A stretch of DNA of 64,000 bases from Salinicola lusitanus (GCF_003206045.1 NZ_PZJM01000003.1:1-64000); one strand, 5' to 3'; numbered from the stretch's first letter, positions 49,498 through 60,601 are shown. Numbers and translations are program-made. Notes: generated by a model from the letters alone, not told the origin.

Positions 49498-50663
49498 GCC
49501 TCAACCCCATCGACCACGAGGCGCTGGAAGCGATCCGCGACGGCGTTCGCAGCCTGTGCCAGCAATATGATGGCGAGTATTGGCGCGACATCGACAAGGC
49601 CCAGGGCTTCCCCGAGCAGTTCGTCACCGAGCTGACCGAAGCCGGCTGGCTCGGTGCGATGATCCCCGAGGCGTTCGGCGGCTCGGGTCTGGGTCTGGCG
49701 GAAGCCAGCGTGATTCTGGAGGAGGTCAACCGCTGCGGCGGCAATGCCGGCTTCGTTCACGGCCAGATGTACAACATGGCGACGCTGCTCAAGCATGGCA
49801 GCGAGGCGCAGAAAGCCGCCATCCTGCCCAGGCTGGCCAGCGGCGAGCTTCGCCTGCAGTCGATGGGCGTCACCGAGCCCACCACCGGCACCGACACCAC
49901 CAAGATCAAGACCACGGCCGTCAAGCGCGGCGACAAGTACGTGATCAACGGCCAGAAGGTGTGGATCTCGCGGATTCAACACTCTGATCTGATGATTCTG
50001 CTGGCGCGCACGACGCCGCTGGCCGAGGTCAAGCGCAAGTCCGAGGGGATGTCGATCTTCCTGGTCGACCTGCATCAGGCAATCGCCAATGGCATGACGG
50101 TCCAGCCGATCGACAACATGGTCGGCCACGAGACAAACGAGCTGTTCTTCGACAATCTCGAGCTGCCGGCGGATAGCCTGATCGGCGAGGAGGGCAGGGG
50201 CTTCCGCTACATTCTCGACGGCCTCAACGCCGAACGCACCCTGATCGCGGCGGAGTGCATTGGCGACGGCCGCTGGTTCATCGACAAGGCCAGCCGTTAC
50301 GCCAACGAGCGCGTCGTGTTCGATCGCCCGATCGGTCAGAACCAGGGGGTGCAGTTCCCCATCGCCGAGGCCCATATCGAGGTGGAAGCCGCCGACCTGA
50401 TGCGCTGGCGTGCCTGCCAGGAGTTCGATGCCGGTCTGCCGGCCGGGGCCAGCGCCAACATGGCGAAGTACCTGGCGGCCAAGGCCTCGTGGGAGGCGGC
50501 CAATGTCTGCCTGCAGACCCACGGCGGCTTCGGCTTCGCCACCGAGTACGACGTCGAGCGCAAGTTCCGCGAGACTCGCCTCTACCAGGTCGCCCCGATC
50601 TCCACCAACCTCATCCTCTCCTACGTCGCCGAGCACTTGCTCGACCTGCCACGCTCGTTCTGA
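49494..50663 (+). CDS. Acyl-CoA dehydrogenase of the itaconate operon
   Basis: 389 aa FAD-dependent acyl-CoA dehydrogenase. FAD/substrate motifs: SMGVTEPTTGTDTTKIKT and KVWISRIQHSDLMILLAR. The usual C-terminal catalytic Glu position (YEGT) is occupied by QVAPIS here, but Glu247 in LDGLNAERTLIAAE matches the alternative base position of isovaleryl-CoA dehydrogenase, so it is probably active. Orthologue position of PA0879. The exact substrate in itaconate metabolism is not known to me. The ATG overlaps the ich stop (ATGA). Confidence 0.88.
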   Translation: MSLNPIDHEALEAIRDGVRSLCQQYDGEYWRDIDKAQGFPEQFVTELTEAGWLGAMIPEAFGGSGLGLAEASVILEEVNRCGGNAGFVHGQMYNMATLLKHGSEAQKAAILPRLASGELRLQSMGVTEPTTGTDTTKIKTTAVKRGDKYVINGQKVWISRIQHSDLMILLARTTPLAEVKRKSEGMSIFLVDLHQAIANGMTVQPIDNMVGHETNELFFDNLELPADSLIGEEGRGFRYILDGLNAERTLIAAECIGDGRWFIDKASRYANERVVFDRPIGQNQGVQFPIAEAHIEVEAADLMRWRACQEFDAGLPAGASANMAKYLAAKASWEAANVCLQTHGGFGFATEYDVERKFRETRLYQVAPISTNLILSYVAEHLLDLPRSF

Positions 50664-50671
50664 GGTTACCC

Positions 50672-51070
50672 ATGAAGATCTCACAGCTGGATCATCTGGT
50701 GCTGACGGTCGCCGATATCGATGCGACCTGCGATTTCTACGGTCGTGCGCTGGGGATGAAGCGGATCGCCTTCGGCAACGGGCGTAGCGCGCTCGTCTTT
50801 GGCCAGCAGAAGATCAACCTGCACCGTCACGGCCAGGAATTCGAACCCAAGGCGCACCGCCCCACGCCGGGCTCGGCGGATCTCTGCTTCCTCAGCGACA
50901 CACCGCTGGAGCAGGTGATCACCCACCTCGAGACCGAACAGATCACGCTCATCGAAGGTCCGGTGGATCGGACCGGCGCCACCGGCCCGATCCGTTCCGT
51001 CTACGTTCGCGACCCTGACGGCAACCTGATAGAGATCGCCAATCGCATGGAGGAGCCTGGCAATGAATGA
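50672..51070 (+). CDS. VOC (glyoxalase/dioxygenase-fold) protein
   Basis: 132 aa from the ATG at 50672. It begins with the VOC signature ISQLDHLVLTVADIDATCDFY and ends with YVRDPDGNLIEIANR. Putative metal ligands are His8 and the C-terminal Glu of LIEIAN. VOC proteins include glyoxalase I, epimerases and ring-cleaving dioxygenases; the function here is unknown. Third gene of the itaconate operon, corresponding in position to PA0880. The end overlaps the next gene by 8 bases. A longer in-frame reading upstream lies inside the dehydrogenase gene and is rejected. Confidence 0.85.
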   Translation: MKISQLDHLVLTVADIDATCDFYGRALGMKRIAFGNGRSALVFGQQKINLHRHGQEFEPKAHRPTPGSADLCFLSDTPLEQVITHLETEQITLIEGPVDRTGATGPIRSVYVRDPDGNLIEIANRMEEPGNE

Positions 51071-52427
51071 CCTGACCCATGATCGAACGCGAGAACTGGC
51101 AGGCTTTCTGGCCGAGCTTAGTTACCCCCACATCCCGCAAGCGGTCGTCGAGCGCTGCCAGGCCTACTACCTGGACTGGCTGGGCTCGGCATTGGCCGGC
51201 AAGAACCACGCACCGATCCCGCTGTTCGAGCAGTACAGCCAACTCATGGGGCCGAGTGATGGAGGCTGCCAACAGTTGACCGACCGGCGCATGACGTCGC
51301 CGCACTTCGCCGCCCTCGTCAACGCGGCCGCCTCGCATGTGGTCGAGCAGGACGATCTGCACAACAGCTCGGTGCTTCACCCGGCGACCGTGGTCTTTCC
51401 TGCCGCCCTCGCCACCGCCCAGGACCTGGGCAGCAGCGGCGAGGCGCTGATCACCGCCGCCGTGGCCGGTTACGAAGCGGGCATTCGGATCGGCGAGTTT
51501 CTGGGTCGCTCCCACTACCGTGTCTTCCATACCACCGGCACCGCCGGGACGCTGGCCGCCGCAGTGGCCGCAGGCAAGCTCATGGAACTCGACACCGACG
51601 GTTTCGTGAACCTGCTCGGCAACGCCGGCACCCAGGCGGCGGGGCTATGGGAATTTCTGCGCGACGCCGCCGATTCCAAGCAGTTGCACACGGCCAAGGC
51701 AGCCTCCGATGGTCTCCTTGCCGCCTACATGACCCACAGCGGCCTGACCGGTGCCAGGCATATTCTCGACGGCCCCCAGGGAATGGCTGCCGGGATGTCG
51801 ACCGATGCCGATCCGAGCCGGCTGACGGATCGTCTCGGCGAGCGCTGGGCGCTGGTCGAGACGTCGTTCAAGTTCCATGCTTCCTGCCGGCATACGCATC
51901 CGGCGGCGGACGCCCTGCTGGCATTGATGCAGCGAGAAGCGCTGACCCACGACGCCATCGAGAGCGTCACGGCGAGAGTCCATCAGGCGGCGATCGACGT
52001 GCTCGGACCGGTGGTCGACCCGCGCACCATTCATCAGGCCAAGTTTTCGATGGGGAGCGTGCTGGGGTTGATCGCGGTTCATGGCGACGCCAGCCTGGCC
52101 AGCTTCCGGGATCACGCCCTGCAGGACGAGGCGGTGGCCAGTTTCCGCCAGCGTGTGTCGATGGTACTGGACCCGGAGGTGGATGAGGCCTACCCCCGAC
52201 GTTGGCTGGGTCGGGTCGAGGTCACGACCCGCGACGGCCGCCGCTTGAGCGCGGCCATCGATGAACCCAAGGGCGATCCGGGCAACACCCTGAGCCGGGA
52301 AGAGCTGGAGGCGAAGTTCCGCCGCCTCGTGACCTTCTCGGGTGCCGCCGACGATGACGAAGTCGTCAGGCTGATCGCCCACGCCTGGCACCTGCCCTCG
52401 GTGGCACGCCTCGAGCCACTGCTGTGA
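51063..52427 (+). CDS. MmgE/PrpD family protein
   Basis: 454 aa, full-length MmgE/PrpD protein. Family segments: LDWLGSALAGKNH near residue 40, AAASHVVEQDDLHNSSVLHP near 88 and FKFHASCRHTHPAADALL near 275. Members include 2-methylcitrate dehydratase and cis-aconitate decarboxylase, the enzyme that makes itaconate in animals and fungi. In this operon (position of PA0881) a side role on itaconate or methylated dicarboxylates is likely but unproven. It overlaps the VOC gene by 8 bases. Confidence 0.85.
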   Translation: MNDLTHDRTRELAGFLAELSYPHIPQAVVERCQAYYLDWLGSALAGKNHAPIPLFEQYSQLMGPSDGGCQQLTDRRMTSPHFAALVNAAASHVVEQDDLHNSSVLHPATVVFPAALATAQDLGSSGEALITAAVAGYEAGIRIGEFLGRSHYRVFHTTGTAGTLAAAVAAGKLMELDTDGFVNLLGNAGTQAAGLWEFLRDAADSKQLHTAKAASDGLLAAYMTHSGLTGARHILDGPQGMAAGMSTDADPSRLTDRLGERWALVETSFKFHASCRHTHPAADALLALMQREALTHDAIESVTARVHQAAIDVLGPVVDPRTIHQAKFSMGSVLGLIAVHGDASLASFRDHALQDEAVASFRQRVSMVLDPEVDEAYPRRWLGRVEVTTRDGRRLSAAIDEPKGDPGNTLSREELEAKFRRLVTFSGAADDDEVVRLIAHAWHLPSVARLEPLL

Positions 52428-52476
52428 GCCGGCGACCCGCCGGCATCGCATCTCCATTTCGCGAACAGGATCCCTC

Positions 52477-53676
52477 ATGACTGCTCAACCGCCTCGTCCG
52501 CTGGATGGCATTACCGTCGTCAGCCTGGAACACGCCATCGCCGCGCCCTTCTGTACCCGCCAGCTCGCCGACCAGGGGGCTCGGGTGATCAAGGTCGAAC
52601 GCCCCGGTGTCGGCGATTTCGCCCGCGGTTACGATGAGCGGGTTCACGGCCTGTCGTCGCACTTCGTCTGGACCAACCGGTCGAAGGAGAGCCTGACGCT
52701 CAACCTCAAGCACGAGGCTGCCGCGCCGATTCTCGACGATCTGCTCGGCGAGGCGGACGTGCTGGTGCAAAACCTGGCGCCCGGGGCCGCTGCCCGAATG
52801 GGGCTCGGCTTTGATGCATTGCACGCGCGCTTCCCCAGGCTGATCGTGTGCGACATCTCCGGCTATGGTGAAGGCGGCCCCTACGAGACCAAGAAGGCGT
52901 ACGACCTGCTGATCCAGAGCGAGGCAGGATTTCTCTCCGTCACCGGCGGCCCGGAGCCCGATGCCATGGCCAAGGCGGGCTGTTCGGTCGCCGATATCGC
53001 CGCCGGCATGTACGCCTACAGCAACATCCTTGCCGCGCTGCTGCTTCGCGGACGGACCGGCGAGGGCTCGCACATCGATGTCTCGATGCTGGAGAGCCTG
53101 GTCGAGTGGATGGGTTATCCGATGTACTACGCCTTCGACGGCGCCACACCACCGCCTCGCGCCGGCGCGTCCCACTCCACCATCTACCCCTATGGCCCCT
53201 TCCCGACCGGCGACGGCGGCACGGTCATGCTGGGACTGCAGAACGAGCGCGAGTGGCAGCTGTTCTGCGAGAAGGTGATGGAACAGCCTGCGCTGGCCGC
53301 GGACGAGCGCTTCGATGCCAACTTCAAGCGCTCGGCCAATCGCGCCGCCCTGCGCGAGCTGATCGACACGGTCTTCGCCGAACTCACGGCGGAGCAGGTG
53401 ATCGCCCGTCTCGATCAGGCCCAGATTGCCAATGCCCACGTCAACGACATGGCCGGTGTGTGGAACCATCCGCAGTTGGCCGCGAGAGATCGCTGGCGCG
53501 ACGTGATCACCCCTGGCGGGCAGGTGCCGGCAGCGTTGCCGCCCGGGCGCAATGCAGCGTACGAGCCACGCATGGACGCGGTCCCCGCATTGGGCGAACA
53601 CAGCGCGACTATCCTCAGGCAGTTGGGCTACGCCGACGAGGAGGTGAACACCCTGCGCCAGGCCGGTACGATCTGA
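52477..53676 (+). CDS. ict: Itaconate CoA-transferase (CaiB/BaiF family)
   Basis: 399 aa class III CoA-transferase. N-terminal signature LDGITVVSLEHAIAAPFCTR, QGARVIKVERPG, and catalytic Asp143 in KKAYDLLIQSEAG. The expected reaction is itaconate plus succinyl-CoA to itaconyl-CoA plus succinate. Specificity is inferred from operon order (PA0882 position) and from the hydratase and lyase beside it; the sequence alone would only give a CaiB-type transferase. A 49-base gap follows the PrpD gene. Confidence 0.87.
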   Translation: MTAQPPRPLDGITVVSLEHAIAAPFCTRQLADQGARVIKVERPGVGDFARGYDERVHGLSSHFVWTNRSKESLTLNLKHEAAAPILDDLLGEADVLVQNLAPGAAARMGLGFDALHARFPRLIVCDISGYGEGGPYETKKAYDLLIQSEAGFLSVTGGPEPDAMAKAGCSVADIAAGMYAYSNILAALLLRGRTGEGSHIDVSMLESLVEWMGYPMYYAFDGATPPPRAGASHSTIYPYGPFPTGDGGTVMLGLQNEREWQLFCEKVMEQPALAADERFDANFKRSANRAALRELIDTVFAELTAEQVIARLDQAQIANAHVNDMAGVWNHPQLAARDRWRDVITPGGQVPAALPPGRNAAYEPRMDAVPALGEHSATILRQLGYADEEVNTLRQAGTI

Positions 53677-53768
53677 CGGGTACCGCCCGAAGACCGGCTG
53701 ACACCCGCCATCCATCGCTCACGCAGCCATTCATCCACCACGCATTCGCCACCGCAAGGAATCGGCTC

Positions 53769-54593
53769 ATGACCTTGACCACCCCACCTCGCTCGGCCCT
53801 GTTCGTGCCGGCCAATCGCCCCGAACGCATTCCCAAGGCGCTGGCCAGCGGCGCCGACATCGTTATCGTCGATCTGGAGGATGCGGTCGCGCCAGCAGCG
53901 AAGCCGATGGCCCGTCAGGCGCTGGGTGACTTTCTCGAGACGGCATCGCCGGGCACCGTCTGGGTGCGGATCAATGCCGCGGACACCGATGATTTTCTCG
54001 AGGATCTCGCGTTATGCCATGACCGGCCGGGCATCGCCGGGCTCGTCGTTCCCAAAGCGGAAAGCACCAGGAGTCTGGCCCAGGTGGAGGCACTCGGCTA
54101 CCCGATGATTCCACTGATCGAGAGCGCCAAGGGCCTGGACCATCTGGGAAAGCTGGCGCGGGTCGAGGGTGTCGTCCAGTTGAGCTTCGGCGCACTGGAT
54201 CTCAGCCTGGACCTTGGCATCGAGCCGGGTAGCGAAGGGGGGAACTGGATGCTGGACCAGGCACGCTATCAGATCATCCTGCAGTCGCGCCTGGCCGGAC
54301 TCGCGGCCCCCATCGAGACCGTGCATCCCGAATTCCGCGACATGGGAGTCATCCAGCGTGCCGCCAGGCGCGCCGTCGAGATGGGCTTTGCCGGCATGCT
54401 CTGTATCCACCCGAGCCAGGTCACGGTGGTCAACGACACGTTTCTGCCTACCGCCGACCAGTTGGCCTGGGCGAAGCGCGTGATCGCAGCGGCCGAGCAG
54501 GACGCGGGAGCCGGGCAGATAGACGGCCAGATGATCGACGCGCCGGTCATGGCCCGCGCCCGACGGCTCGTCGCCAGTGCCGACCGGGGCTGA
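53769..54593 (+). CDS. ccl: (S)-Citramalyl-CoA lyase (CitE-like)
   Basis: 274 aa from the ATG at 53769, preceded by AAGGAA; a longer in-frame reading lies inside ict and is rejected. HpcH/HpaI aldolase, CitE-like family: PRSALFVPANRPERIPKA, then VDLEDAVAP, VWVRIN and PLIESAKGL with metal-binding acidic residues. The expected reaction is (S)-citramalyl-CoA to acetyl-CoA and pyruvate, the last step of itaconate degradation. Corresponds in position to PA0883. A 476-base gap separates it from the transporter genes. Confidence 0.87.
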   Translation: MTLTTPPRSALFVPANRPERIPKALASGADIVIVDLEDAVAPAAKPMARQALGDFLETASPGTVWVRINAADTDDFLEDLALCHDRPGIAGLVVPKAESTRSLAQVEALGYPMIPLIESAKGLDHLGKLARVEGVVQLSFGALDLSLDLGIEPGSEGGNWMLDQARYQIILQSRLAGLAAPIETVHPEFRDMGVIQRAARRAVEMGFAGMLCIHPSQVTVVNDTFLPTADQLAWAKRVIAAAEQDAGAGQIDGQMIDAPVMARARRLVASADRG

Positions 54594-56101
<1,508 letters not shown>

Positions 56102-56112
56102 CCGAGCCGACC

Positions 56113-56754
56113 ATGACACGTTTCCTGCGTGCCTGGGCGCATCTGGAGGAGGGCCTGGTGGCCTTCCTCCTCGCCCTCATGACCTTGGTGACCTTCAGCT
56201 ACGTGATGGTCAATAACCTCTATACCGTCTTCTATGATGCAGCGGATCTGTTTCCGTTCGCGGAAACGCCGCTCTTCGCGATTGGCGATTTCATCATCGA
56301 CCTGGCCCAGGAGATGACCTGGAGCATTGCCCTGACCAAGGCGTGCTTCGCCTGGCTGATCTTCCTGGGGATCGCCTACATCGTGCGCATCGGCGCCAAC
56401 ATCGGCGTCGATCTGATCGTCAGACTGCTGCCGGAGCGTGCGCGACGTGGGGTCGGCATTCTGACGTGCCTGATCTGTATCGCCTATACCGCGCTGTTCG
56501 CCGTCTCCAGTTACAGCTGGGTCATGGCGCTGATGCGGGCCGGCATCGGTGCCGAGGATCTCGACCAGTACGGGGTTCTGCAGTGGCACATCACGATCAT
56601 CGTGCCGATCGGCTTCACCCTGGTGCTGATCCGCCTGATCGAGGTGCTGATCCGGATGCTGCGCGGCCAGCAGATCACCATGGAACTGAGCAACGAGTCC
56701 ACCGACGCCCTGAAGCTCCAGGACGAAGCCGGCACTGAGGAGAAGCCGACATGA
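56113..56754 (+). CDS. dctQ: TRAP transporter small membrane subunit (DctQ type)
   Basis: 213 aa with four membrane segments (about residues 13-33, 70-92, 108-130, 150-172), the normal DctQ layout. It carries WSIALTKACFAWLIFLGIAY and RIGANIGVDLIVRLLP. It bridges the binding protein and the DctM permease. The end overlaps dctM (ATGA). Confidence 0.9.
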   Translation: MTRFLRAWAHLEEGLVAFLLALMTLVTFSYVMVNNLYTVFYDAADLFPFAETPLFAIGDFIIDLAQEMTWSIALTKACFAWLIFLGIAYIVRIGANIGVDLIVRLLPERARRGVGILTCLICIAYTALFAVSSYSWVMALMRAGIGAEDLDQYGVLQWHITIIVPIGFTLVLIRLIEVLIRMLRGQQITMELSNESTDALKLQDEAGTEEKPT

Positions 56755-58034
56755 CCATCGCCTTTCTGTTCGTGGTGCTCTTCGGCCTGCTCTTCCTCAA
56801 CGTGCCGATCGCGTTCTCGCTGGGCATCGCCAGCTCGCTGACCATCATGCTGTTCAGCCAGGATTCGCTGAGCTCGCTGGCCATCAAGCTGTTCGAGACC
56901 TCCGAACATTACACCCTGCTGGCGATCCCGTTCTTCATCCTCGCCGGCGCCTTCATGACCAGCGGCGGCGTGGCGAAACGCCTGATCAATTTCGCCAATG
57001 CCTGCGTCGGCCATATCCGCGGCGGCCTGGCAATCGCCTCGGTGCTCGCCTGCGTGATGTTCGCGGCCCTTTCGGGTTCCTCCCCGGCCACGGTCGCTGC
57101 CGTCGGTTCGGTGGTCATCGCGGGGATGGCGCGTTCCGGCTACACCAAGGATTTCGCCACCGGCATCGTCTGCAACGCCGGCACCCTGGGCATCCTGATC
57201 CCCCCCTCGATCGTGATGGTGGTCTACGCCACGGTCACCGAAAGCTCCGTCGGCAAGATCTTCGTCGCGGGCATCGTGCCCGGCCTGTTGCTGGGCCTGA
57301 TCCTGATGGTCGCGATCTACATCGTCGCGCGGATCAAGAAGATGCCGGCGCTGCCGCGGCCGTCGGTCGGCGAGTTCCTCGCCACCGCCCGCAAGGCGAG
57401 CTGGGGATTGCTGACCATCGTGATCGTGCTGGGCGGTATCTACGGCGGGTTCTTCACGCCCACCGAAGCCGCCGCCGTGGCCGCGGTCTATGCCGGTTTC
57501 GTCGCGCTGTTCGTCTATCGCGACATCACCCTCAGGCAGTGTCCCGGCGTGCTGCTCGACGCCGCCAAGCTCTCGGTGGTGCTGATGTTCATCATCGCCA
57601 ACGCGATGCTGTTCGCCCATGTACTGACCACGGAGCAGATCCCGCAGACCATCACGGCCTGGGTCGTCGAGCAGGGTTTCTCGCCGATCACCTTCCTGCT
57701 GGTGGTGAATATCGTGCTGCTGGTGGCGGGGTCGTTCATGGAACCCTCGGCGATCATCCTGATCCTGGCCCCGATCCTGTTTCCGGTCGCCACCCAACTG
57801 GGCATCGACCCGATCCACTTCGGCATCATCATGGTGGTCAACATGGAGATCGGCCTGGTGACGCCACCGGTAGGCCTGAACCTGTTCGTGGCGTCGGCCG
57901 TCACCGGCATGCCGCTGACCCGCACGATCCGGGCCGCAACGCCGTGGCTGTTCCTGCTGCTGGGCTTCCTGCTACTGGTGACCTACGTGCCCTTCCTCTC
58001 GCTCGGCCTGCCGAACTGGCTGGGAATGCCTTAG
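56751..58034 (+). CDS. dctM: TRAP transporter large permease (DctM type)
   Basis: 427 aa with about 12 hydrophobic segments. DctM family marks: GSSPATVAAVGSVVIAGM, FATGIVCNAGTLGILIPPS and VNMEIGLVTPPVGLNLFV. It catalyses sodium-driven dicarboxylate import with DctP and DctQ. Probably the last gene of the itaconate set; followed by a 10-base-stem hairpin. Confidence 0.94.
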   Translation: MTIAFLFVVLFGLLFLNVPIAFSLGIASSLTIMLFSQDSLSSLAIKLFETSEHYTLLAIPFFILAGAFMTSGGVAKRLINFANACVGHIRGGLAIASVLACVMFAALSGSSPATVAAVGSVVIAGMARSGYTKDFATGIVCNAGTLGILIPPSIVMVVYATVTESSVGKIFVAGIVPGLLLGLILMVAIYIVARIKKMPALPRPSVGEFLATARKASWGLLTIVIVLGGIYGGFFTPTEAAAVAAVYAGFVALFVYRDITLRQCPGVLLDAAKLSVVLMFIIANAMLFAHVLTTEQIPQTITAWVVEQGFSPITFLLVVNIVLLVAGSFMEPSAIILILAPILFPVATQLGIDPIHFGIIMVVNMEIGLVTPPVGLNLFVASAVTGMPLTRTIRAATPWLFLLLGFLLLVTYVPFLSLGLPNWLGMP

Positions 58035-58068
58035 CGGACGAGACGAGCCATCACAGCATGCCATTGTC

Positions 58069-58091
58069 GAGGGCGCCGTCACGGCGCCCTC
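58069..58091. terminator. Hairpin terminator between dctM and the kinase-like gene
   Basis: GAGGGCGCCG at 58069-58078 pairs perfectly with CGGCGCCCTC at 58082-58091 around a 3-base loop. It is placed between converging genes, so it may serve both strands. The T-run is short (TCTCTT). Confidence 0.72.
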
Positions 58092-58155
58092 TCTCTTGGC
58101 GGGCAGCCGCACTCCCCGCGCGTTCCGACCTCGTTGCCCGACCCATCGAGAGCGA

Positions 58156-59871
58156 CTACTTCAGCCACCAGGACAGGATCAGCAGCAGCAGCAGCACGGT
58201 GGCGATGGCCTGCCACACGTTAGCCGGCTCCCGCCACGGCCGCCGCCCCTCTTCGTCGCCTTTCGGTGCGGGGCGGAGATGGTAGGCAAGCTCCGTGATC
58301 CGGCGGAACCTCAGCGCCCGCAGCGGATCGAGCGAGCGGCGCAGCGCGTCGTCGAGATCGCCGCTGATCGCCGGGTTGCTCAACTGCGCGCGGCGATAGG
58401 TCATCTGCTCCAGGTCGGTATGGCTACGCAGATGATTGGGCAGGAGGGTATAAGGCAGGTGGCCGGTGAGCATCCAGTAGATGGTGGAAGCCAATGAATA
58501 CTGGTCGCTGCGCCGACCGACCTCGGTGTCCAGCGCATACTCCGGCGCGCTGTGTTCGGTCAGCCCGACCTGACGCGCGAGTTGACGTGCCTCGCCCAGG
58601 GCGTCGCCCTCGCGCTTGTGGCAGGCGCCGAAATCGGTCAGCAGCAGGTTGCCATGCCGGTCGATCAGGATGTTGTCGGGGTGAATGTGCTGGTGCAGCA
58701 CGTCGTGGCGGTGTAGCGCCTGCACGGCCTTGACCAGTTGCCGCGCGATCTCGAGACGCTGCTCGAGACTGGCCTGGGGGTGCCGTCCCAGCCACTCGGT
58801 CAGCGTCTCGCCATCGACGTAGCTCATCAGATAGTAGAGATAACGGCGGGGCCGAGCCGGCTCCATCACCTTGACCACGAACGGCGAGTTGACCCTTTCG
58901 ACGACCCACTGCTGCAAGCCGAAGTGCTCGAGATAGACGTTGCGCGTGGAGAGCTCGGGGCTGGGCGCTTTCATCACCATCTCGCGGCCGCTGCGCACAT
59001 CGCGCACCCGGTAGAGCCGCGCCTTGGCGGTCCGGGAGAGCACATCGACGATCTCCAGGCCGTCGAGCCGTTCGCCCTTGGCCAGCTCCGGCGGCACCGG
59101 CAGATGGTGATAGACCCGCGGCGGCTCGTCCGGTTCGTCGTCCGAGAGCCGGTCGACACGTACCAGCTGAAAACAGAACTGGTTGGCGTTGTAGCCGCGC
59201 TCGATCGCCCGCTGGTTGGCCGCCTCGGCAAGCCGCTCGCAGGCGGCGTCCAGATCGCTGACATCGGCCCGGATCAGTTGCACGTACTCCGACGGCACCA
59301 GGGTGCCGCGGACCGCCTGGGTCATGAACAGGAACAGATCGCCCTGCTTGAGCGAAAAGGTCGAGTAGTCGATGTCCACGTGGCCATCCATCCCCAGCGC
59401 CCGGGAGGGGTAGCGATACCCGCCCAGGTCGGTGACGTGATCCCGGGTCAGTTGCTCGAACTCCGCGCCCCGGATGCGGTAGACCAGGGTATCGCCCATG
59501 TGGAACAGGTGAGCGTCGTGCTGATGAAAGATCATCGCCGACAGCGAGCAGATGTAACTCCCCCCTTCGATATAACCGCTCTGGCTGTGACACCAGCTGT
59601 TCAGGGCACGCAGTACGCGGGTCGCGGAGGTCTTGATGTCCCAGTGCTCGGGAGTCGAGTAGTAGTCGGCGAGGAACCCCCGCACACTGAGATCGCCGGC
59701 CTGCTTGGCGATCGAGTTGCGCCAGGTGGAGTCGCTGATCAGCGCACAGCCACCCTTGGAGACCAGCTGCTCGCCCTGGGGGATCTGAACCGACATCGAG
59801 CTACGATGACGATGCAGATCCGGTGCGACGAAGGCCTGACCGTAGGTCAATGACAGTGAGCTTTTCGACAA
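58156..59871 (-). CDS. PP2C phosphatase - Ser/Thr kinase fusion, both halves apparently degenerate
   Basis: 571 aa. A PP2C-like half (about residues 1-245) is followed by a protein-kinase half (about 270-530) and a C-terminal membrane anchor (about 549-568, WQAIATVLLLLLILSWWL). The family is the bifunctional kinase/phosphatase known from some nitrate-assimilation loci of pseudomonads. In the kinase half, Lys301 and the DFG Asp413 are present, but the catalytic loop reads HQHIHPDN (393-400): the HRD Asp is His395 and the following Lys is His397, with Asn400 kept. In the PP2C half, the usual DG near residue 185 is Gln-Ala (FMTQAV), the final DN pair reads NQ (GYNANQFC), and the first DG is Asp47-Ser48. 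It probably acts as a binding or scaffold protein rather than an enzyme. Nothing nearby shows a nitrate link. Confidence 0.82.
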   Translation of the reverse strand: MSKSSLSLTYGQAFVAPDLHRHRSSMSVQIPQGEQLVSKGGCALISDSTWRNSIAKQAGDLSVRGFLADYYSTPEHWDIKTSATRVLRALNSWCHSQSGYIEGGSYICSLSAMIFHQHDAHLFHMGDTLVYRIRGAEFEQLTRDHVTDLGGYRYPSRALGMDGHVDIDYSTFSLKQGDLFLFMTQAVRGTLVPSEYVQLIRADVSDLDAACERLAEAANQRAIERGYNANQFCFQLVRVDRLSDDEPDEPPRVYHHLPVPPELAKGERLDGLEIVDVLSRTAKARLYRVRDVRSGREMVMKAPSPELSTRNVYLEHFGLQQWVVERVNSPFVVKVMEPARPRRYLYYLMSYVDGETLTEWLGRHPQASLEQRLEIARQLVKAVQALHRHDVLHQHIHPDNILIDRHGNLLLTDFGACHKREGDALGEARQLARQVGLTEHSAPEYALDTEVGRRSDQYSLASTIYWMLTGHLPYTLLPNHLRSHTDLEQMTYRRAQLSNPAISGDLDDALRRSLDPLRALRFRRITELAYHLRPAPKGDEEGRRPWREPANVWQAIATVLLLLLILSWWLK

Positions 59872-59987
59872 CGGCTTTCTCCCGGTTGATCGACGAAGGC
59901 GACGGATGCTCCTGTCCCGGGACCGACACCTCCGGTGACATCGGCGTCTCCGCGTCGAGGTTTTCGGATGGCGGTTCTTGGCCCGGG

Positions 59988-60017
59988 TTGGTAATCGGCC
60001 TAGCCTATTCGTATAAT
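59988..60017 (+). promoter_or_regulatory. Sigma70-like promoter for ppa
   Basis: TTGGTA at 59988-59993 and TATAAT at 60012-60017 with an 18-base spacer; the start of transcription would be about 47 bases before the ppa ATG. Confidence 0.65.
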
Positions 60018-60070
60018 TCCCCGGATTTTCGCCCGCTGGTGTTCAACCTGCAAACCGCAAGGACTCAACG

Positions 60071-60601
60071 ATGAGTTTCGACAAGATTCCCGCCGGAAAG
60101 GATCTCCCCAACGACGTGTACGTGGCGATCGAGATTCCCGCCAACCACGCGCCGATCAAGTATGAAATCGACAAGGAGATGGACGCGCTGGTGGTCGACC
60201 GCTTCATGGCCACCCCGATGTTCTATCCGGCCAACTACGGTTTCATCCCGAACACGCTGGCCGATGATGGCGACCCCCTCGACGCGCTGGTGGTCACGCC
60301 CTACCCGGTCCAGCCCGGCAGCGTGATCCGCGCCCGCCCGGTGGGTGTGCTCAACATGTCGGACGAAGCCGGCGAGGACGCCAAGCTGGTCTGCGTGCCC
60401 CATGAGAAACTGAGCGCGCTCTACGACGACGTGCACGAGGTCACCGACCTGCCGGAGCTGCTGCGTCAGCAGATCGCCCACTTCTTCGAGAACTACAAGG
60501 ATCTCGAGAAGGGCAAGTGGGTCAAGATCGACTCATGGGACGGCGCCGACGCCGCCCGCAAGGCGATCGAGAAAGCCGTCAGCGCCTACGAGAACGAGTA
60601 A
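60071..60601 (+). CDS. ppa: Inorganic pyrophosphatase (family I)
   Basis: 176 aa, the bacterial hexameric family I size. Active-site motif [11 protein letters not shown] near residue 65, and [14 protein letters not shown] just before it; also [16 protein letters not shown] near 140. It hydrolyses pyrophosphate to drive biosynthesis. It has its own promoter, an AAGGA ribosome-binding site and a strong terminator, so it is a single-gene unit. Confidence 0.97.
   Translation: MSFDKIPAGKDLPNDVYVAIEIPANHAPIKYEIDKEMDALVVDRFMATPMFYPANYGFIPNTLADDGDPLDALVVTPYPVQPGSVIRARPVGVLNMSDEAGEDAKLVCVPHEKLSALYDDVHEVTDLPELLRQQIAHFFENYKDLEKGKWVKIDSWDGADAARKAIEKAVSAYENE

Noticed and set aside
49494-50663. Acyl-CoA dehydrogenase as a pseudoenzyme because the C-terminal YEGT Glu is missing
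   Set aside because: Glu247 occupies the alternative catalytic position used by isovaleryl-CoA dehydrogenase.
53106-53768. In-frame extension of the citramalyl-CoA lyase gene inside ict
   Set aside because: It is the shadow of ict in another frame and has low-complexity Arg/Ala-rich sequence; the lyase begins at 53769 with a ribosome-binding site.
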